Origin: Lolium rigidum
Lineage: Eukaryota > Streptophyta > Magnoliopsida > Poales > Poaceae
Assembly (NCBI RefSeq): GCF_022539505.1
Contig: NC_061511.1
Span: 34,048,620-34,112,619 of the forward strand
Length of the DNA: 64,000 nt
Direction: 5' to 3'
The translations under genes and the position numbers were made by a program. Position 1 is the stretch's first letter; every line of letters begins with the position of its first letter. The notes below the pieces were generated by a model. It saw nothing but the letters and a program-made list of their open reading frames with translations, searched no databases and had not been told where the DNA came from. Positions 24,088 through 35,025 of the stretch are shown here, piece after piece.

Positions 24088-24501
24088 TTATCGAGTATAT
24101 TTTATTCTATACATATCCATTTTTTCAAGTGTTCTTTTAAAGTCGGTATAAAAGCCAAGCCTCTTATGCTTAATAAAAACTTTTCTAGCTTCTATAGCTA
24201 TATCTTCAAATTCTCGCACTAAGACTTTTAGAACAAAATCTCTCTTCTCTCCCCGCTCCATATCGGAAAGTGTAAGAAACATGTGTTGTATCATGGGGTT
24301 GAGACTAATAAATCTAGCTTCCATCATGCGTACCAAACAAACAGAGGCATCTTCATAAGTAGGGACAGCTTTTGCAAGTGGTATATCTTTAAGATCTTCA
24401 TGCATACTAACATGGGTGAAAAATTCTTCTATATTATCTCTTCCAATTATAGATCCTTGTCCCACTGGTATATCTTTTACAGTAAAATTAAGAGGAAACA
24501 T
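24088..24501 (-). CDS. Element E ORF, 137 aa, unrecognised
   Basis: Begins MFPLNFTVKDIPVGQGSIIG and contains EEFFTHVSMHEDLKDIPLAK, MIQHMFLTLSDMERGEKRDF and a basic C-terminus. It is predicted mostly helical and has no zinc knuckle, protease or polymerase motif. It lies just downstream of the primer site, where gag would be, so a structural or RNA-binding role is possible but unproven. It could be a degenerate gag. It is the only sizeable frame in the element's internal region. Confidence 0.4.
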   Translation of the reverse strand: MFPLNFTVKDIPVGQGSIIGRDNIEEFFTHVSMHEDLKDIPLAKAVPTYEDASVCLVRMMEARFISLNPMIQHMFLTLSDMERGEKRDFVLKVLVREFEDIAIEARKVFIKHKRLGFYTDFKRTLEKMDMYRIKYTR

Positions 24502-24708
24502 GTTGAAATAAGTAAAGCAAATGCAAGTAACTAATTTTTTTGTGTTTTTGATAAAGAGTGCAAGACAGTAAATAAAGTAAAGCTAGCAACTATTTTTTTT
24601 GTGTTTTGATATAATGCAGCAAACAAAGTAGTAAATAAAATAAAGCAAGACAAAAACAAAGTAAAGAGATTGGGAAGTGGAGACTCCCCTTGCAGGCGTG
24701 TCTTGATC

Positions 24709-24726
24709 TCCCCGGCAACGGCGCCG
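24709..24726 (-). other. Element E primer-binding site
   Basis: On the minus strand CGGCGCCGTTGCCGGGGA, one base from the tRNA-Asp-complementary form seen in element D. It lies 12 bp inside the 5' LTR. Confidence 0.75.
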
Positions 24727-24738
24727 AGAAAAAGAGCT

Positions 24739-26339
24739 TGATGGCGTGTAACTCACACGTTCGTTGGGAACCCCAAGAGGAATGTATGATGCGCACAGCA
24801 GCAAGTTTTCCCTCGAGAAAGAAACCAAGGTTTATCGAACCGAGGAGGAGCCAAGAAGCACGTTGAAGGTTGATGGCGGCGGGATGTAGTGCGGCGCAAC
24901 ACCGGAGATTCCGGCGCCAACGTGGAACCTGCACAACACAACCAAAGTACTTTGCCCCAACGAAACGAGTGAGGTTGTCAATCTCACCGGCTTGCTGTAA
25001 CAAAGGATTAACCGTATTGTGTGGAAGATGATTGTTTGCGAGAAAACAATAAAGAACAAGTATTGCGAGCAGATTTGTATTTCGAGTATAAAAGAATGGA
25101 CCGGGGTCCACAGTTCACTAGAGGTGTCTCTCCCATAAGATAAAAGCATGTTGGGTGAACAAATTACAGTCGGGCAATTGACAAATAGAGAGGGCATAAC
25201 AATGCACATACATGTCATGATAAATATAGTGAGATTTAATTGGGCATTACGACAAAGTACATAGACCGCCATCCAGCTGCATCTATGCCTAAAAAGTCCA
25301 CCTTCAGGTTATCATCCGAACCCCTCCGGTATTAAGTTGCTAACAACGAGACAATTGCATTAAGTATTGCGCGTAATGTAATCAATAACTACATCCTCGG
25401 ACATAGCATCAATGTTTTATCCCTAGTGGCAACAGCACATCCATAACCTTAGGGGTTTCTGTCACTCCCCCCGATTCACGGAGACATGAACCCACTATCG
25501 AGCATAAATACTCCCTCTTGGAGTTACTAGCATCAACTTGGCCGAGCCTCTACTAATAACGGAGAGCATGCAAGATCATAAACAACACATAGGTAATAAC
25601 TTGATAATTAACATAACATGGTATTCTCTATCCATCGGATCCCGACAAACACAACATATAGCATTACGGATAGATGATCTTGATCATGTTAGGCAGCTCA
25701 CAAGATCCAACAATGAAGCACAATGAGGAGAAGACAACCATCTAGCTACTGCTATGGACCCATAGTCCAGGGGTGAACTACTCACTCATCACTCCGGAGG
25801 CGACCATGGCGGTGAAGAGTCCTCCGGGAGATGAATCCCCTCTCCGGCAGGGTGCCGGAGGAGATCTCCAGAATCCCCCGAGATGGGATTGGCGGCGGCG
25901 GCGTCTCTGGAAGGTTTTCCGTATCGTGGCTCTCGGTACTAGGGGTTTCGCGACGGAGGCTTTAAGTAGGCGGAAGGGCAGGTCAGGGGGCGACGCGAGG
26001 GGCCCACACGACAGGGCCGCGCGGCCAGGAGGTGGGCCGCGCCACCCTGGCGTGTCGCCGCCTCGTCGCCCCACTTCGTTACGTCTTCGGTCTTCTGGAA
26101 GCTTCGTGGCAAAATAGGACCCTGGGCGTTGATTTCGTCCAATTCCGAGAATATTTCGTTACTAGGATTTCTGAAACCAAAAACAACGAGAAAACAGACA
26201 ATCGGCTCTTCGGCATCTTGTTAATAGGTTAGTTCCAGAAAATGCACGAATATGACATAAAGTGTGCATAAAACATGTAGATATCATCAATAATGTGGCA
26301 TGGAACATAAGAAATTATCGATACGTCGGAGACGTATCA
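24739..26339 (-). repeat. Element E 5' LTR
   Basis: This is 1601 bp with TG and CA ends. Relative to the other LTR it has CGAG for CAG at about 24814, 24841, 25076, 25083 and 25347. Confidence 0.9.
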
Positions 26340-26344
26340 ATTAT

Positions 26345-27820
26345 CAGCACCTTTCCTATCTATAATATGCAGATCAAATTCTTGCAAAAGAAGTACCCAT
26401 CTAATAAGCCTCGGCTTAGCATCTTTCTTTGTCATAAGGTATCTAATTGCAGCATGATCGGTATGAATTGTAACTTTTGAATCAACAATATAGGATCTAA
26501 ACTTGTCACAAGCAAAGACTACAGCTAATAATTCTTTTTCAGTTGTAGCATAATTTCTTTGAGCAGCATCAAGAGTTTTGCTAGCATAATGAATAACATT
26601 CAATTTTTTATCTACTCGCTGTCCAAGAACAGCGCCTACAGCAAAATCACTAGCATCACACATAATCTCAAAAGGTAAATTCCAATCAGGAGGTTCAACT
26701 ACAGGAGCAGTTGTTAAGGCTTTCTTTAGAGTTTCAAAAGCTTCCTTACAATCATCATCAAAAACAAAAGGTACATCTTTTTGAAGAAGATTAGTAAGAG
26801 GCTTTGAAATCTTAGAGAAATCTTTAATAAATCTCCTATAAAACCCAGCATGATCAAGAACACTACGAATACCTTTAACATCCCTAGGATAGGATTGCTT
26901 CAACTTTAGCTCTATCAACTTCAATACCTCTCTCAGAAATTTTATGTCCCAATACAATTCCTTCATTAACCATAAAGTGGCACTTCTCCCAATTAAGAAC
27001 AAGGTTAGTTTTTTCACATCTCTGCAATACTTTATCAAGGTTTCGCAAGAAATTATCAAAAGAATTCCCATAGACAGAAAAATCATCCATGAATACCTCT
27101 ACAATACTCTCACAAAAGCCATAAAAAATAGCAGACATGCATCTTTGAAAAGTAGCAGGAGCATTACATAGACTAAAAGGCATACGCCTATAAGCATAAG
27201 TTCCATAGGGACAAGTGAAAGTAGTTTTCTCTTGATCTTTAGTTTTAACAGCAATTTGTGAAAACCCAGAATAACCATCAAGAAGGCAAAAATGAGTATT
27301 TTTAGACAACCTTTCTAACATTTGATCAATAAAGGGTAAAGGGTAATGATCTTTCTTAGTAACCTTATTAACTTTTCGATAATCAATGCACATTCTATAC
27401 CCTACAACTACTCTTTGAGGGATGAGCTCATCATTATCATTAGGCACAACAGTCATTCCTCCTTTCTTTGGAACACAATGCACAGGACAAACCCATCTAC
27501 TATCAGCAATAGGATATATAATACCAGCTTCAAGAAGTTTTAATACCTCATTCCTTACCACATCCTTCATCTTCGGAATTCGACGACGTTGATGTTCAAC
27601 AACAGGCTTTGCATCATCTTCCATATTGATAGCATGTTGGCAAATAGAAGGAGAAATCCCCTTCAAGTCATCAAGAGTGTAGCCAATAGCTCCTCGGTGT
27701 TTCTTCAATATTTCCAATAACCTTTCTTCCTCAATATCTGAAAGCTTAGAACTAATAATAACAGGATATATTTTCTTATCATCAATATGAGCATACTTAA
27801 GATTATCGAGGCAATGGTTT
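26345..27820 (-). pseudogene. Element D reverse transcriptase and RNase H
   Basis: From about 27800 leftward come HIDDKKIYPVIISSKL, the RT lead KHRGAIGYTLDDLKGISPS, RMCIDYRKVNKVTKKDHYPL, YGTYAYRRMPFSLCNAPATF and the catalytic [10 protein letters not shown]. The connection and RNase H domains follow with [31 protein letters not shown] and [13 protein letters not shown]. Element E interrupts directly after RKGADN. A frame change lies near 26890, and CGAG at 27807-27810 breaks the frame where CAG is expected. Catalytic residues of RT and RNase H are present. Confidence 0.9.
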
Positions 27821-27860
27821 TAAATCGAAACAGGATCTTCCTTTGGTGGTGGTGTTGTAC

Positions 27861-28560
27861 CTAAATCTTCAACTGGCAAGTCATGTTTAAGAATAGGTTG
27901 ACGAAGGAAAATTTCATCAAGCTCATTTCTTTCTTCCCTAAAGACTTCACTCTCACTATTCTCCAAATGTTGCTGCAAAGGATTATTAGGAGCAAGAGCA
28001 ATAGACGCACACTTTGTTCAACTCTAAAATCATTATTAGGCAAATCAGCTTTATAAGGAGTTTTGGCAAATTTAGAGAAATTAAACTCATAAGATTCACC
28101 AGCAAATTTAGTCATAATTTTTTCTTTCTTGCAATCTATAACAGCTCCACAAGTATTTAGGAAAGGTCTACCAAAAATAATAGGAAAATACTTACTAGCA
28201 ACGAGAACCAAGTACTAAAAAGTCCGCAGGATATTTAATCTTACCACATAGGACTTCCACATCTCGAATAATACCAATAGGAGAGATAGTTTCTCTATTA
28301 GCTAGCCGAATAACCACATCAATATCTTCAAGTTCACAAGAACCAATTTCATGCATGATCTCCGTATAAAGCTCATAAGGAATAGCACTAATACTTGCAC
28401 CAATATCGCATAAACCATAATAACAATGATCACCAATTCTAACAGAGAGCATAGGAACACTAGCTTTCCTAGACTTATTAGGATGTGAAACAATATTAGA
28501 AGCATCTTCACGAGAAAATAATATGACCATCTTCTACATTTTCCAGTCACAAGATCTTTA
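27861..28560 (-). pseudogene. Element D aspartic protease region
   Basis: Contains the retroviral-type protease core YGLCDIGASISAIPYELY, DIGAS being the active-site variant common in Athila elements, then IRLANRETISPIGI and DFLVLGS. After a break it continues as FPIIFGRPFLNTCGAVIDCK. The break is at 28202-28205, where the plus strand reads CGAG and family logic requires CAG. An extra A in a homopolymer near 28540 separates it from gag. Confidence 0.8.
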
Positions 28561-29592
28561 ACTATTGCAACAGCAGGTTCAACCTTAATTTGTTCTTCAG
28601 GTTCTATAGGTTTCTTTGCACTTTTATTAACCGCACTAGATATAACAGAGTACTCCTTCATTTTAGCAGGGAAAGGAGTTTTTCCAATATAAGCTTCAGG
28701 AAGAATATGATCAACAGTTTCAATTATAGCACATTTATTTATAGATGGATCAATTTTATCTTTATATGGTTCATGATACTTATCAAAATTATTCCAAGGC
28801 AATTCAAAGTGAGATGCAAAAGCTTTATAGAAATTTGCAACGACTTGAGAATCAAGACCATAAGTAGCACTCATATTACGAAATTTATCAGTATCCATAA
28901 AAACTTCAATGCATTTATAATCATAGTTTATACCTAACTCTCTATCTTTGTCGTTCTCCCATCCTTCAGTATTCTCCTGGATCCGATCAAGAAGGTCCCT
29001 TTTAAAATCTTCTTTGTTGCGTGTAAATGATCCAGAACAAGAAGTATCCAACAAAGTCTTATCTTGAAAAGACAATCTTGCATAGAAATTATCAATAATA
29101 ATATTACCAGGAAGCTCATGAATGGGGCATTTGAGCATTAAAGACTTCAATCTCCCCCAAGCTTGGGCAATACTCTCTCCATCATGAGGCCAGAAATTAT
29201 ATATACGGTTCCGATCTTTGTGAATTTCACTTGGAGGATAGAATTTGGAATAAAATAAAGGCACAATGTCCTCCCAATTAAGAGAATCCCTATTCTTCAG
29301 CAATTTATACCGATGCGCTTGCTTTACCAGACAGCGATATATAGAATAGTTTCTTCCTAACTTCATCCATAGCAATACCTGCACATTTGAATAACCCGCA
29401 TAATTCATGTAAAAACAGTAAATGATCACCAGGATGGACAGTTCCATCCCCTTCATAGCGGTTATCCACAACACGTTCAATAATTTTCATAGGTATTTTG
29501 TATGGAACCTCGCTCTCACTCGGCGCCTCATCCACTACCCTTGCAGTAGTAGTAGATTTCCCAAAGAGGAATTCAAGAGAAGACCTCTCCAT
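28540..29592 (-). pseudogene. Element D gag
   Basis: Starts MERSSLEFLFGKSTTTAR at 29592. The retrotransposon gag domain is visible in WEDIVPLFYSKFYPPSEIHK, FWPHDGESIAQAWGRLKSLM and NFYARLSFQDKTLLDTSCSG, the Athila form. A frame change near 29325 (an extra A in a CAG context, CAAG) separates the first 85 residues from the rest. No zinc knuckle is visible, as in other Athila gag proteins. Confidence 0.8.
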
Positions 29593-29680
29593 AATGAATT
29601 ATAGCAGACGAGTGCGAAATAAAAACAGCACGTACAGTAAAAGTTTCCCTTACCAATTCCACTTACCAATAGCGCTTCAG

Positions 29681-29698
29681 TCCCCGGCAACGGCGCCA
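29681..29698 (-). other. Element D primer-binding site (tRNA-Asp type)
   Basis: Minus strand TGGCGCCGTTGCCGGGGA, eleven bases inside the 5' LTR. This is the classical Athila primer site. Confidence 0.85.
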
Positions 29699-29709
29699 GA
29701 AAATAGTCT

Positions 29710-30637
29710 TGATGACCCACAAGTATAGGGGGTGTATCGTAGTGCTTTCGATAAATAAGAGTGTCGAACCCAACGAGGAGCAGAAGGTGTTGACAAGCAA
29801 TTTCGATGAAGGATTCACTATAATGCTCACAGACAAGTATTCAGGGGTTTTTAGTATAGCAGTTGAATAAAGTACAAGTAAGTAAAGTGCGAGAGAAATA
29901 ATTGCAGCGAGTGGCCCAATCCTTTTTAGCACAAAGGACAAGCCGGTTTGTTTACTTATAATGACCAAACGTTCTTGAGGACACACGGGAATTTAGTCTA
30001 GTGCTTTCGCTTCATATAGCTGATTAATCTTCATTATTTTGATAAGTGTTGTGTGGGTGAACCTATGCTAATGCACCGCCCTTCCTAGGACTAATACATA
30101 CTTGTGATTATACCCCTTGCAAGCATCCGCAACTACAAGAAAGTAATTAAGATAAATCTAACCACAGCCTTAAACTCTGAGATCCTGCTATCCCTCCTGC
30201 ACCGATATACTAACGGGGGTTTAGGTTTCTGTCACTCCGGCAACCCCGCAATTAGCAAACGAATACAAGATGCACTCCCCTAGGCCCATAAATGGTGAAG
30301 TGTCATGTAGTCGACGTTCACAAGACACCACTAGAAGAATAACACCACAACTTAAATATCACAACATTGAATACTAACCAACATAATTCACTACTAACAT
30401 TTAGACTTCACACATGTCCTCAAGAACTAAACGAACTACTCACGAGACATCATATGGAACATGATCAGAGGTGATATGATGATGAATAACAATCTGAACA
30501 TAAACCTTGGTTCAATAGTTTCACTCAATAGCATCAATAACAAGTAGAAATCAACACCGGGAGAGTTTCCCCTATCAAACAATCAAGATCAAACCCAAAT
30601 TGTTACAGCGGTGACGAGGTGCAGCGGTGGAGATGGC

Positions 30638-30692
<55 letters not shown>

Positions 30693-31239
30693 ATGATGTC
30701 CAGCTCGATGACGGTGACGATGGCGTCGATTTCCCCCTCCGGGAGGGAATTTCCCCGGCAGATTTCAGCCTGTCGGAGAGCTCTTTTCTCTCTGGTGTTC
30801 TCCGCCCCGCAGAGGCGGCTGTGACTCTTCGCGACTATCCTCTGGGGCTTAGGTTTCCGGGACGAAGACGTACACGAAGAAAAGGAGGCAAGAGGGGGCT
30901 GTGGGCCCCCTCCTCACAGGGCGGTGCGGCCAGGCCTTGGGCCGCGCCGGCCTATGAGGTGGGCCCACCTCGGGTCCCCACGGCTCCCCCTTCTGGCTCC
31001 CTTCGTCTTCTGGAAAAATAGGATTTTTCATATAATTTCCGTGAACTGTTGATCTTCCGAAATATCGCATTCTGACGGTGCTTTTTCCAGCAGAATCCTG
31101 ACTCCGGTGCGCGATCCTCCAATAATCATGAAACATGCAAAATGGATGAAATAACATAAGTATCATCCCTAAATATGAAATATATCAATGAATAACAGCA
31201 AATTATGATACAAAATAGTGATGCAAAATGGACGTATCA
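29710..31239 (-). repeat. Element D 5' LTR
   Basis: This is 1530 bp, TG to CA. It is 23 bp longer than the other LTR, mostly because of an expanded GAT microsatellite. Confidence 0.9.
30638..30689. repeat. (GAT)n microsatellite, about 17 units
   Basis: A pure trinucleotide run inside the element D 5' LTR. The partner LTR has about 8 units, so the tract changed length after insertion. It generates spurious poly-Asp and poly-Met frames. Confidence 0.9.
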
Positions 31240-31244
31240 ATATG

Positions 31245-33917
31245 CGGGCTGATAAACGAGTATTCCTGAGGGAAGATGCTCAAGTTGTAAACCTAAACAG
31301 AATTTGGTTTTTCCCAAATCCTTCATCTCAAACTCCGTCATTAAATGATTGCGTGCTACAGATATATCTGCCGCGTTACCAATGATGTTGAGGTCATCAA
31401 CATAAACCGAGATGATGCAAAATCCTTTTGAGGATTTCTTAATGAAAACGCATGGGCAATCATCATTATTTGAGTATCCTTTCTGAAGAAGGAACTCACT
31501 AAGCCGGTTATACCACATTTTACCCGACTGCTTTAAGCCATAGAGTGACCTTTGTAATTTTACACAATACATGTTGCGGTTTATATTTGGATTAGGGATT
31601 TTAAGTCCACCAGGGACTTTCATATAAATATCCGCATCGAGTGACCCATATAGATATGCGGTCACTACATCCATTAACTGCATTGATAAATTCATTTGTA
31701 CTGCCAATGATATTAAGTATCGAAACGTAATTCCACTCATTACATGAGAATATGTATCATCGTAGTCGATACCGAGTCTCTGCGTAAACCCTTGTGCTAC
31801 TAGTCTCGCTTTATATCTCACCACCTCATTATTTTCGTTCCTTTTTCGAACGAAAACCCATTTAGCTCCCACAGGGAAGACTTTTTGAGGACTAGGTATT
31901 ACTTTAGAGAATACCTCTCTTTTATTAAGCGAGCGCAGTTCTGCCTCAATTGCCTCCTTCCATTTAGGCCAATCCGAGCGCTTCAGGCACTCTTTCATAG
32001 ATTTTGGCTCTGGATCTAGTTGAAGAGTTTTAGCAATTTTAGAGGAGAAATGTGTGTCGACAAGTGTAGTCTTTCTATTGTATGATTCTCCCGAATCGAT
32101 ATAGTTTATGGAAATTTCATTGATTTCTTCAGGCACCGTGTGATTTCCCATAACAACGGTGTCTGGTTGTTTCGATGTCCCAGCAATAGAATTTGTGTGC
32201 ACATTTATGCTAGGTTCTTGATGTTGAACATCATCTTGGTGTCTATCAACTTCAGGTTGATTCGCATTTACCATCATAGATTTCCTTTGTTTCCGCGGTG
32301 GCTTTGGAGAAGCCTTTTCCCTTGAGACCAGATTTCTCCTCCTTTTATTTGCAATTGGGAATTGAGTAGTTTTATTTGGTACCTCTACTCGTTCTGGTGC
32401 ATTGACTGCAGGGATATATGATTTAGTGACACCTTTGTGATCAGTAAATGCGTCTGGCAAGTTATTTGCAAAGTGTTGCAAATCTATTATTCTCCGAACT
32501 TCAGATTCAGATTCTTTAGTACGTGGATATAAGGATTGGATGCCTGTTACATTCCAATCTATTTCCTGGCATTGTTTGTGGTTTGTTTCTCCCCCTAATG
32601 CCGGGAAATGATCCTCATTAAAAATTGAATCAGCATACCGGGCTGTAAACAGGTCCCCTGTTAGGGGTTCTAAATATTTTATAATTGACGGAGATTTATA
32701 TCCCACATAGATTCCAATTTTTCTATGGGGGCCCATGGAGGTACGCTGCGGGGTGGTGATATCGGTACGTATACAGCGCAACCAAATTTTCGTAGGTGGG
32801 AAATACTTGGATGATTGCCTCGTCCTATTTGAAATGGGGAAGTTTCATGATATGCAGTTGGTCTGATTTGCATCAGATCTGCGGCGTGTAAAACCGCATG
32901 TCCCCAACAAGAGGTTGGTAGATTGCAATTCTGCAATAATGGTCTAGCAATTAATTTTACTCTTTTGATTAAAGATTCACCCAATCCATTTTGAGTATGA
33001 ACATAAGGTACAAAATGTTCTAGATGAATGCCTAAGGCCATACAATAATCAGTGAATGCGCGTGAACTGAATTCAGCCGCATTGTCCATTCTTATTGTTT
33101 TAATCATGTGTTCAGGATGATTTGCTCTTAATTTGATAATTTGAGATATTAATTTGGCAAAGGCATGGTTACGTGTTGATAATAAACACACATGTGACCA
33201 TCTAGTAGATGCATCAATTAGCACCATGAAGTACCTTAATGGTCCAGATAAAGGTTGTATTGGACCACATATATCTCCTTGAATTCTTTCAAGAAAATTA
33301 AGTGACTCATTTTTAACTTTGAGGTAGGATGGCCTAATAATTAATTTCCCGGTAGCACATGCGGTGCATACAAAATCTGATGACTTAGGAAATCTTTTAA
33401 TTGGTAAATTATGACCAATAGAATTGCTTATAATTTTTCTCATCATACCTATTTCAGGATGACCAAGGCGATCATGCCAAGTCTTGAATTTATCAAGATT
33501 TTGAAAAATTATTTTGTACGCAACAAAAGGTACGGGTTTGATGTATGTAAAGTATAATCCGGATGAAAATGAAGGGAATTTTTCAAGAGTTTGTTCCTCA
33601 TATCCGTCGCTTTTTGTTAAAAGCAAATATTCTTTCTTATCCATCTTAACAGTTTTAAGATGGAAATCATTTGATCGGATATCTTTGAAACTTATAAGGG
33701 TACGCGTTGATTCAGGATACACGAGTGCATTCTGAATTACAATAGTAGTACCCATAGGGAGTGTGAATGTGGCTCTTCCTGAACCAATTATTGCTTTGTT
33801 ACTCCCGGTTATAGTCATAACATCTTCCTTTCTCTTAGTAAGAGTTTGAAAGTATTTTGTTTCCCTTAAAATTGTGTTAGTAGTAGCACTATCCATTAAA
33901 CATAATTCTTCTTCCAT
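31245..33917 (-). pseudogene. Copia A protease, integrase and reverse transcriptase
   Basis: From 33917: a protease with LCLMDSATTNTIL, the DSA variant of the active site. Then come a GAG-pre-integrase segment (WHDRLGHPEIGMMRKI), a zinc-binding CTACATGKLI and the integrase core with GDICGPIQPLSG, RMDNAAEFSSRAF and FVPYVHTQNGLGESLIKRVK. RT follows with WPKWKEAIEAELRSL, LVAQGFTQRLGIDYDDTYS and the catalytic ISVYVDDLNIIG. A frameshift lies near 32730-32760. The sequence breaks at 31240-31244, where element D inserted. The remaining pol is at 13174-14031. Confidence 0.85.
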
Positions 33918-34167
33918 CGGATTTTCCCATAAATTTCTAAAAATAGAAAGAGAATATTTTAGAATAAATTTATTTTATTCATATATTCATCAAATTACAT
34001 ACATAGTATTTATATTACAAATTCGAAATATAAATACATTACAATATTATGTCTGATTCACATAATACAATACATGCAGTATCAAATATTTTATTCTACT
34101 TATTGTTACACAATATATAACACATCGTAGTATTTGAGTAGCTAAGTGACATCAATTGTTTAGGAGA
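33918..34167 (-). other. AT-rich spacer between Copia A gag and pol
   Basis: About 250 bp of very AT-rich DNA separates the gag stop from the first pol methionine. Most Copia elements use one gag-pol frame. On the minus strand a TTTTTAG acceptor-like site near 33940 leads straight into NLWENPMEEELCLMDS, so splicing or internal initiation could connect pol. This is inference. Confidence 0.5.
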
Positions 34168-35025
34168 TCAATTGAGGTCTCCAAAAACATCTTGGGTGTA
34201 GTCCACAAGCATGTCTTCATCGAGGATGATGTTGTCCTTTGGCTTGAATTCTTCAATAGCGCTTTGAGAAGGACTAGCTTGAGGGTTGTCTTCAATGGCA
34301 TTGAAGTGAGCTTCAACCTTATTTCCATGAACTTGCTTCCCTTTTCCTCCATACTTCATGTATAGATCCACTAGGTGCTTGGGAATACGACATTTGGTTG
34401 TACGGTGATTCGCACATCCACACCTTTGACAAACTTGAGAGTTGTCATTTTGACCATTTTTCTTGAAATGACCTTTCCCCTTAAATTTACCATTGGTCCT
34501 TTGACCATTATTCTTCCACTTTCCCTTAAATTTCCGGAAGTTCCTCTTACGGTTTCTGAATTTATTAGTAAAATGAGCATTAGCATGTGCTTCAGGGATC
34601 GGCATGGCACCCGTTGGGCGAGCATTGTGATTTTTCATGAGAAGTTCATCATGCTTCTCGGCCTGAAGTAATGTGTATATAAGCTCAGAATACTTCGTGT
34701 ATTTGTGTTGACGATATTGCTGTTGCAATATCCTCATCGAGGGATGGAAAGTGCATAAGGTCTTCTCTATTAAATCTTCATCTGAAACTTGCTTATTACA
34801 AAATCTCAGTTTGGAGTTAACTTTATGCACGGCAGAATTATATGCCGCAACGGACTTAAAGTCCTGGAACCTTATGAGAGACCATTCTCTCTCGGCTTCC
34901 GGCAACAGAACCGCTCTTTGTTGGTCATATCTCTCCTTAAGGAAGTTCCATAAAGCTAGCGGGTCCTCCTCCATCAAGTATTCAGTCTTCAAATCATGAT
35001 GGAGGTGGCCATTTGTTTCGTGAGC
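34168..35025 (-). pseudogene. Copia A gag, N-terminus missing
   Basis: The reading frame is open from about 35025 (AHETNGHLHHDLKTEYLMEE). It has the Copia gag (UBN2) signature ALWNFLKERYDQQRAVLLPE, REWSLIRFQDFKSVAAYNSA and LRFCNKQVSDEDLIEKTLCT. A basic RNA-binding stretch (NKFRNRKRNFRKFKGKWKNN) and a zinc knuckle CQRCGCANHRTTKC follow, the CCHC spacing being slightly altered. It ends DVFGDLN at a stop. The N-terminal 60-80 residues and leader are lost at a junction with unrelated DNA, so the gene is truncated although its frame is otherwise open. Confidence 0.8.

Larger units (their letters stand above)
19668..26339 (-). mobile_element. Element E: non-autonomous Athila-like LTR retrotransposon inside D
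   Basis: LTRs at 19668-21264 and 24739-26339 begin TGATGGCGTGTAAC and end GAGACGTATCA. The flanking duplications are ATTAC (19663-19667) and ATTAT (26340-26344), identical but for one base. Excision rejoins the D reading IIDRKGADN with NPVADNLS. The internal region is only about 3.5 kb. It carries a tRNA-Asp-type primer site (24726-24709) and one unrecognised ORF, with no protease, RT or integrase. Replication must have depended on another element's proteins, plausibly a relative of D given the shared primer type. A third copy of the family starts at 60772. Confidence 0.9.
14037..31239 (-). mobile_element. Gypsy element D, Athila type, full length, interrupted by E
   Basis: Long LTRs (14037-15543 and 29710-31239) begin TGATGACCCACAAG and end GACGTATCA, with ATATG duplications outside. 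The primer site on the minus strand is TGGCGCCGTTGCCGGGGA (29698-29681), the tRNA-Asp type used by Athila elements. Minus-strand order is gag, protease, RT, RNase H, [element E], integrase, then a further small ORF. Without E the element is about 10.5 kb. LTR and gag style fit the Triticeae Sabrina/WHAM group, but the family name is inference. Reading frames are broken at several points, some coinciding with CAG-to-CGAG discrepancies. Confidence 0.9.
12716..35025 (-). mobile_element. Copia element A, old, split by Gypsy element D
   Basis: Minus-strand order is gag (34168-35025), protease-integrase-RT (31245-33917), interruption by element D, RT end and RNase H (13174-14031), then a purine-rich tract and the start of the 3' LTR at 12889. 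Removing D and one copy of its ATATG duplication (14032-14036, 31240-31244) restores the polymerase reading: ILVYQPAY joins IQKVLEKFNMDK. The 3' LTR is cut at 12716 and gag loses its N-terminus at about 35025, where unrelated DNA begins. A second LTR copy lies at 54946-55119 and may be the 5' LTR of the same element. Confidence 0.8.

Noticed and set aside
30611..31021. Plus-strand frame with a run of aspartates
   Set aside because: It is the translated GAT microsatellite within an LTR; the partner LTR shows it is not a conserved protein.
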